The notes below the pieces were generated by a model. The model was not told where the DNA came from and did not search any database. It saw only the letters and a list, made by a program, of their open reading frames with translations. From assembly GCA_946885765.1 (NCBI GenBank), contig CAMPHD010000108.1:1-9001 (forward strand): a DNA stretch of 9,001 bases. Direction: 5' to 3'. How positions within the stretch are numbered: the stretch's first letter is position 1; each line of letters begins with the position of its first letter. Shown piece after piece: positions 6,588-9,001 of this stretch. The DNA comes from an uncultured Thalassospira sp. GTDB lineage: Bacteria; Pseudomonadota; Alphaproteobacteria; Rhodospirillales_A; Thalassospiraceae. The translations under genes were made by a program, and so were the position numbers.

Positions 6588-6736
6588 GGTCATCTCCGGT
6601 AACGATAGTTCGGATTTTGCAGAAAAGTTGAAGCAGTTGCACAATTTTGCCGAATTTGCGACATAGAGACCGATCTTCTTCCGCCTGAGGAGCCGGGCGG
6701 TATGACAGTTAATTTAAAGAACAAGGTTAGGACGTT

Positions 6737-7909
6737 ATGAGTTTGATGCCGCCAATTCCGTTCAAAACGAAACTGAACCGGGTAGTGGCCGGGGCCACGA
6801 TATTTGGTTCTGCCATGGCGATATCCCTGACCAGCGTGCACGCGCTCGAAACGACGGCGCGCGAAGCCTATTTGATGGATTATGACACCGGAACCGTTTT
6901 GCTCGACAAAAACGGTGATGTGCTGACTGAACCGGCATCCATGACCAAAATGATGACGGTTCACATGCTGTTCGAGCGGATCAAAAGTGGTAGCGTCTCG
7001 CTTGACGATACATTCCACGTCAGTGAAAAGGCCTGGCGCAAGGGTGGATCGAAAATGTTCGTCGAAGTGAATTCCGACGTTTCGGTCAACGACTTGCTGC
7101 ATGGTATTATTGTTCAGTCAGGTAATGACTCTGCCATCGTCGTCGCGGAAGGTCTTGCTGGTACCGAAGAAGCATTTGCCGAGGAAATGACTGCCGAAGC
7201 GCGCAAGATCGGTATGACCAAGTCTGTTTTCAAAAACGCGACCGGCTGGCCGGACGAAGAGCATCTTGTTACCGTTCATGATCTGGCAATTCTAGCCCGC
7301 GACACCGTCCGGAACTTTCCCGAACTCTATAAACTCTATGCGGTCAAGGAATTCACCTATAACGGTATCCGTCAGCCGAACAGAAACCCTCTATTGGGCA
7401 CCAGTGCGGGTGTTGATGGCATGAAGACCGGTCATACGGAAACGGCCGGTTACGGATTGACTGCAACCGCGGAACGCGATGGACGTCGTCTGATTCTTGT
7501 TGTTAACGGCCTTGGTTCTGTGCGGGAGCGCCGGACAGAGTCGCAGAAACTTCTGGATTGGGGTTTCCGCGAGTTTGACAATTATGACCTGTTTGATGCG
7601 GGCGAAGTCGTCAGTAGCGCAAATGTCTGGCTGGGGTCGGAAGCCAAAGTTGATCTGGTCACTGATCAGGATATCCTTTTGACACTGCCGCGCACAAACC
7701 GTGACGATATGAAAGTTTCGGTCGTGTACGAGGGCCCGATACCGGCACCGATTACAGCCGGGCAGCAGGTCGCAACCCTGAAAGTTGAGCTTCCGGGGGG
7801 CGAGCCGCATGAATTTCCGCTTTATGCGGCAACCGAAGTTGATCGCCTTGGCTTTATCGGGCGCATCGGTGCCGCAATCAAATATCTGCTATGGGGAGCG
7901 AACGGTTGA
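6737..7909 (+). CDS. D-alanyl-D-alanine carboxypeptidase, PBP5/S11 family
   Basis: This 390-residue penicillin-binding protein should remove the terminal D-Ala from pentapeptide stems in the periplasm, limiting cross-linking. A signal peptide occupies residues 1-36 (cut after VHA). All active-site motifs are intact: SMTK with nucleophile S68 and general base K71, SGN (128-130) and KTG (230-232). A PBP5 C-terminal beta domain covers roughly 285-370. The last 20 or so residues (FIGRIGAAIKYLLW) form an amphipathic helix that would attach the protein to the outer face of the inner membrane, as in E. coli PBP5. AGGA lies just upstream of the ATG at 6737. The 149-bp gap after rlpA holds a short CCGCC/GGCGG inverted repeat (6681-6700) and no clear terminator. 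Its 3' end overlaps the tmk start. Which dac paralogue it is (dacA, dacC, dacF) cannot be told from this window. Confidence 0.96.
   Translation: MSLMPPIPFKTKLNRVVAGATIFGSAMAISLTSVHALETTAREAYLMDYDTGTVLLDKNGDVLTEPASMTKMMTVHMLFERIKSGSVSLDDTFHVSEKAWRKGGSKMFVEVNSDVSVNDLLHGIIVQSGNDSAIVVAEGLAGTEEAFAEEMTAEARKIGMTKSVFKNATGWPDEEHLVTVHDLAILARDTVRNFPELYKLYAVKEFTYNGIRQPNRNPLLGTSAGVDGMKTGHTETAGYGLTATAERDGRRLILVVNGLGSVRERRTESQKLLDWGFREFDNYDLFDAGEVVSSANVWLGSEAKVDLVTDQDILLTLPRTNRDDMKVSVVYEGPIPAPITAGQQVATLKVELPGGEPHEFPLYAATEVDRLGFIGRIGAAIKYLLWGANG
7893..7898 (+). promoter_or_regulatory. Shine-Dalgarno GGGGAG that decides the tmk start
   Basis: GGGGAG sits inside the last codons of the carboxypeptidase gene, 7 nt before a TTG at 7906 whose first bases overlap the upstream stop (TTGA). 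The ATG at 7891 has no ribosome binding site and in fact overlaps this motif. The GTG at 7915 is 16 nt away, which is too far. The motif therefore favours a TTG start with a 4-base overlap, a common arrangement for translational coupling. Confidence 0.6.
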
Positions 7910-8562
7910 GTGGGGTGCCAGGTTTATTCATCAGCTTTGAAGGTGGTGAAGGCAGCGGCAAGACAACCCAGATACGCCGACTTGAAAGCTGGTTTCATCA
8001 GCGCGGACGAGACGTTGTCGTAACGCGCGAACCCGGCGGTTCCCCCGGTGCAGAAGAAATCAGAAACCTGTTATTGACTGGCGACCCGGGACGCTGGGAC
8101 GCTGTGACCGAAGCCTTGTTGATGTTTGCGTCACGCCGAGATCACGTGGAACGAACCATCCGCCCGTCTCTTGCCGACGGCAAGGTGGTCTTGTGTGACC
8201 GGTTTGCTGACTCCTCGGTGGCCTATCAGGGATTTGGACACGGTCTTGGGGCTGAATATATCCAGAATCTGTGGCAGATCGCGATTGGCGATTTCAAACC
8301 TGACCTGACCCTGATTTTCGATCTTCCCGTAGAAGTTGGTTTGGAACGGGCAGGGGCGCGTTTCGCCAATGTCAGTGCGGCCGAGGACCGTTTCGAACGC
8401 ATGGGAACGGAATTCCATCAGCGGCTTCGCAACGGCTTCATCGAAATTGCCCGGAAAAACCCGGAACGTTGCGAAATTGTCGATGCAGATGGTGACATTG
8501 ATCTGGTTTGCGAACGAATGATTTCGGTTGTTTCATCCCGATTATCCGGGCAGGGGCTTTGA
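7906..8562 (+). CDS. tmk: Thymidylate kinase
   Basis: This cytoplasmic enzyme phosphorylates dTMP to dTDP with ATP, an essential step of dTTP synthesis. With the TTG start it has 218 residues, normal for bacterial Tmk. The P-loop GGEGSGKT is at 13-20. TREPGG (40-45) is a conserved dTMP-site motif, and DRF (98-100) followed by SSVAYQG is the family's signature. The LID region (around AGARFANVSAAEDRFERM) carries several Arg and Asp residues. Two other in-frame starts exist: ATG 7891 (adds five residues, no ribosome binding site) and GTG 7915 (begins at PGLFISFEGG); neither changes the domains. The gene overlaps the carboxypeptidase gene by 4 bases, and the holB ATG follows its stop after 3 bases. 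The tmk-holB pairing is widespread in Proteobacteria. Confidence 0.96.
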   Translation: MSGVPGLFISFEGGEGSGKTTQIRRLESWFHQRGRDVVVTREPGGSPGAEEIRNLLLTGDPGRWDAVTEALLMFASRRDHVERTIRPSLADGKVVLCDRFADSSVAYQGFGHGLGAEYIQNLWQIAIGDFKPDLTLIFDLPVEVGLERAGARFANVSAAEDRFERMGTEFHQRLRNGFIEIARKNPERCEIVDADGDIDLVCERMISVVSSRLSGQGL

Positions 8563-8565
8563 TCA

Positions 8566-9001
8566 ATGGCTGTTGGAGAACAAGAAGAAGAGGGCGCATT
8601 CCCCACGCCGCGGCGCAACGACCATTTTATTGGCCATACAGAAGCGGAAAAAACGGTTCTGGATGCCTGGAACAGCAAGCGTATGCATCACGCATGGCTA
8701 CTCTGCGGACCACGCGGTGTCGGCAAGGCAACTTTGGCCTATCGAATGGCACGTTTCGTACTTTCTGGTGATGGTGATCAAGGGGGCGGGTTGTTTGGCG
8801 ACGCCCCGGAAGGCCTGCATATTGATCCGGAAAATCCGGTTTTTCGTCGTGTTGCCGGTGGCGGACATGGTGATCTCAAAGTTATTGAGCGCCAATATGA
8901 CGAAAAGAAAAAACGCCTTCAGGGTGAAATTACGGTCGACAGCGTCCGGACTGTCGGAAATTTCATGTCAAAAACCGCCGCAGAAGGCGGGTGGCGTATC
9001 G
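8566..9001 (+). CDS. holB: DNA polymerase III subunit delta' (N-terminal part, runs off right edge)
   Basis: The first 145 codons are present and the frame is open to the window end. HolB is the delta' subunit of the clamp loader that places the beta sliding clamp on DNA. The N-terminus has the family pattern PRRNDHFIGH (15-24), then MHHAWLLCGPRGVGKAT (40-56), which includes an intact P-loop with K54. VDSVRTVGNF and the start of the next strand (GGWRI) follow, as in AAA+ clamp-loader proteins. No CxxC zinc-finger cysteines are seen in the part shown; C47 just before the P-loop is the only cysteine. AGGGG (8552-8556) lies 9 nt before the ATG, and the gene begins 3 nt after the tmk stop, so the two are probably translated from one mRNA. 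Residues about 5-9 are an acidic run (EQEEE) ahead of the conserved core. Confidence 0.95.
   Translation, partial: MAVGEQEEEGAFPTPRRNDHFIGHTEAEKTVLDAWNSKRMHHAWLLCGPRGVGKATLAYRMARFVLSGDGDQGGGLFGDAPEGLHIDPENPVFRRVAGGGHGDLKVIERQYDEKKKRLQGEITVDSVRTVGNFMSKTAAEGGWRI

Noticed and set aside
6681..6700. CCGCC/GGCGG inverted repeat as a terminator behind rlpA
   Set aside because: Only 5-6 bp pair and the sequence after it (TATGACAG) lacks a T run, so it does not meet the form of an intrinsic terminator.

Overview
The window looks like a piece of alphaproteobacterial chromosome, most likely a Rhodospirillales member and possibly Thalassospira-like. The evidence is the conserved order lytic transglycosylase - rlpA - D,D-carboxypeptidase - tmk - holB, the protein sequence style, and moderate GC content. 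The genus is an inference. I see no insertion sequence, phage gene, CRISPR array or toxin-antitoxin pair; this is core chromosome, densely coded apart from one roughly 550-bp gap.

Left half (1-3557, all on the minus strand, read right to left): a polar amino-acid ABC importer of the HisJQMP / LAO-ArgT type. The order of transcription is ATPase (3557-2784), periplasmic binding protein (2700-1903), HisQ-like permease (1815-1123), HisM-like permease (1119-373), and then an AotO-like member of the succinylglutamate desuccinylase / aspartoacylase family (232 to beyond the left edge). A perfect 10-bp hairpin with a 4-nt loop sits between the binding-protein gene and the permease genes, where it could raise binding-protein mRNA relative to permease mRNA. 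The final hydrolase resembles the unexplained hydrolase gene carried inside the Pseudomonas arginine/ornithine transport operon (aotJQMOP), and is the most interesting functional lead here.

Middle (3558-4461): about 550 bp without a convincing gene, then a complete tRNA-Ser(UGA) on the minus strand with encoded CCA. Its probable promoter has a perfect TTGACA -35 box and a GC-rich discriminator. A divergent leader for the plus-strand cluster follows and carries a near-match to a CtrA-type paired TTAA site.

Right half (4462-9001, plus strand): a cell-envelope and replication cluster. It encodes a secreted GH103/MltB-type lytic transglycosylase, the lipoprotein RlpA (DPBB plus SPOR domains), a PBP5-like D-Ala-D-Ala carboxypeptidase, thymidylate kinase (tmk) and the first 145 codons of DNA polymerase III delta' (holB). 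The first three act on periplasmic peptidoglycan: RlpA cleaves glycan strands stripped of stem peptides, the carboxypeptidase trims pentapeptides, and MltB-type enzymes cleave glycan strands. Tmk and HolB supply dTTP precursors and the clamp loader. The carboxypeptidase, tmk and holB genes are tightly packed (overlap or 3-nt gap) and are probably co-transcribed.

I found no clearly new system. The best leads are the transporter-linked AotO-like hydrolase, the intercistronic hairpin, the TTG start of tmk and the unexplained intergenic region.
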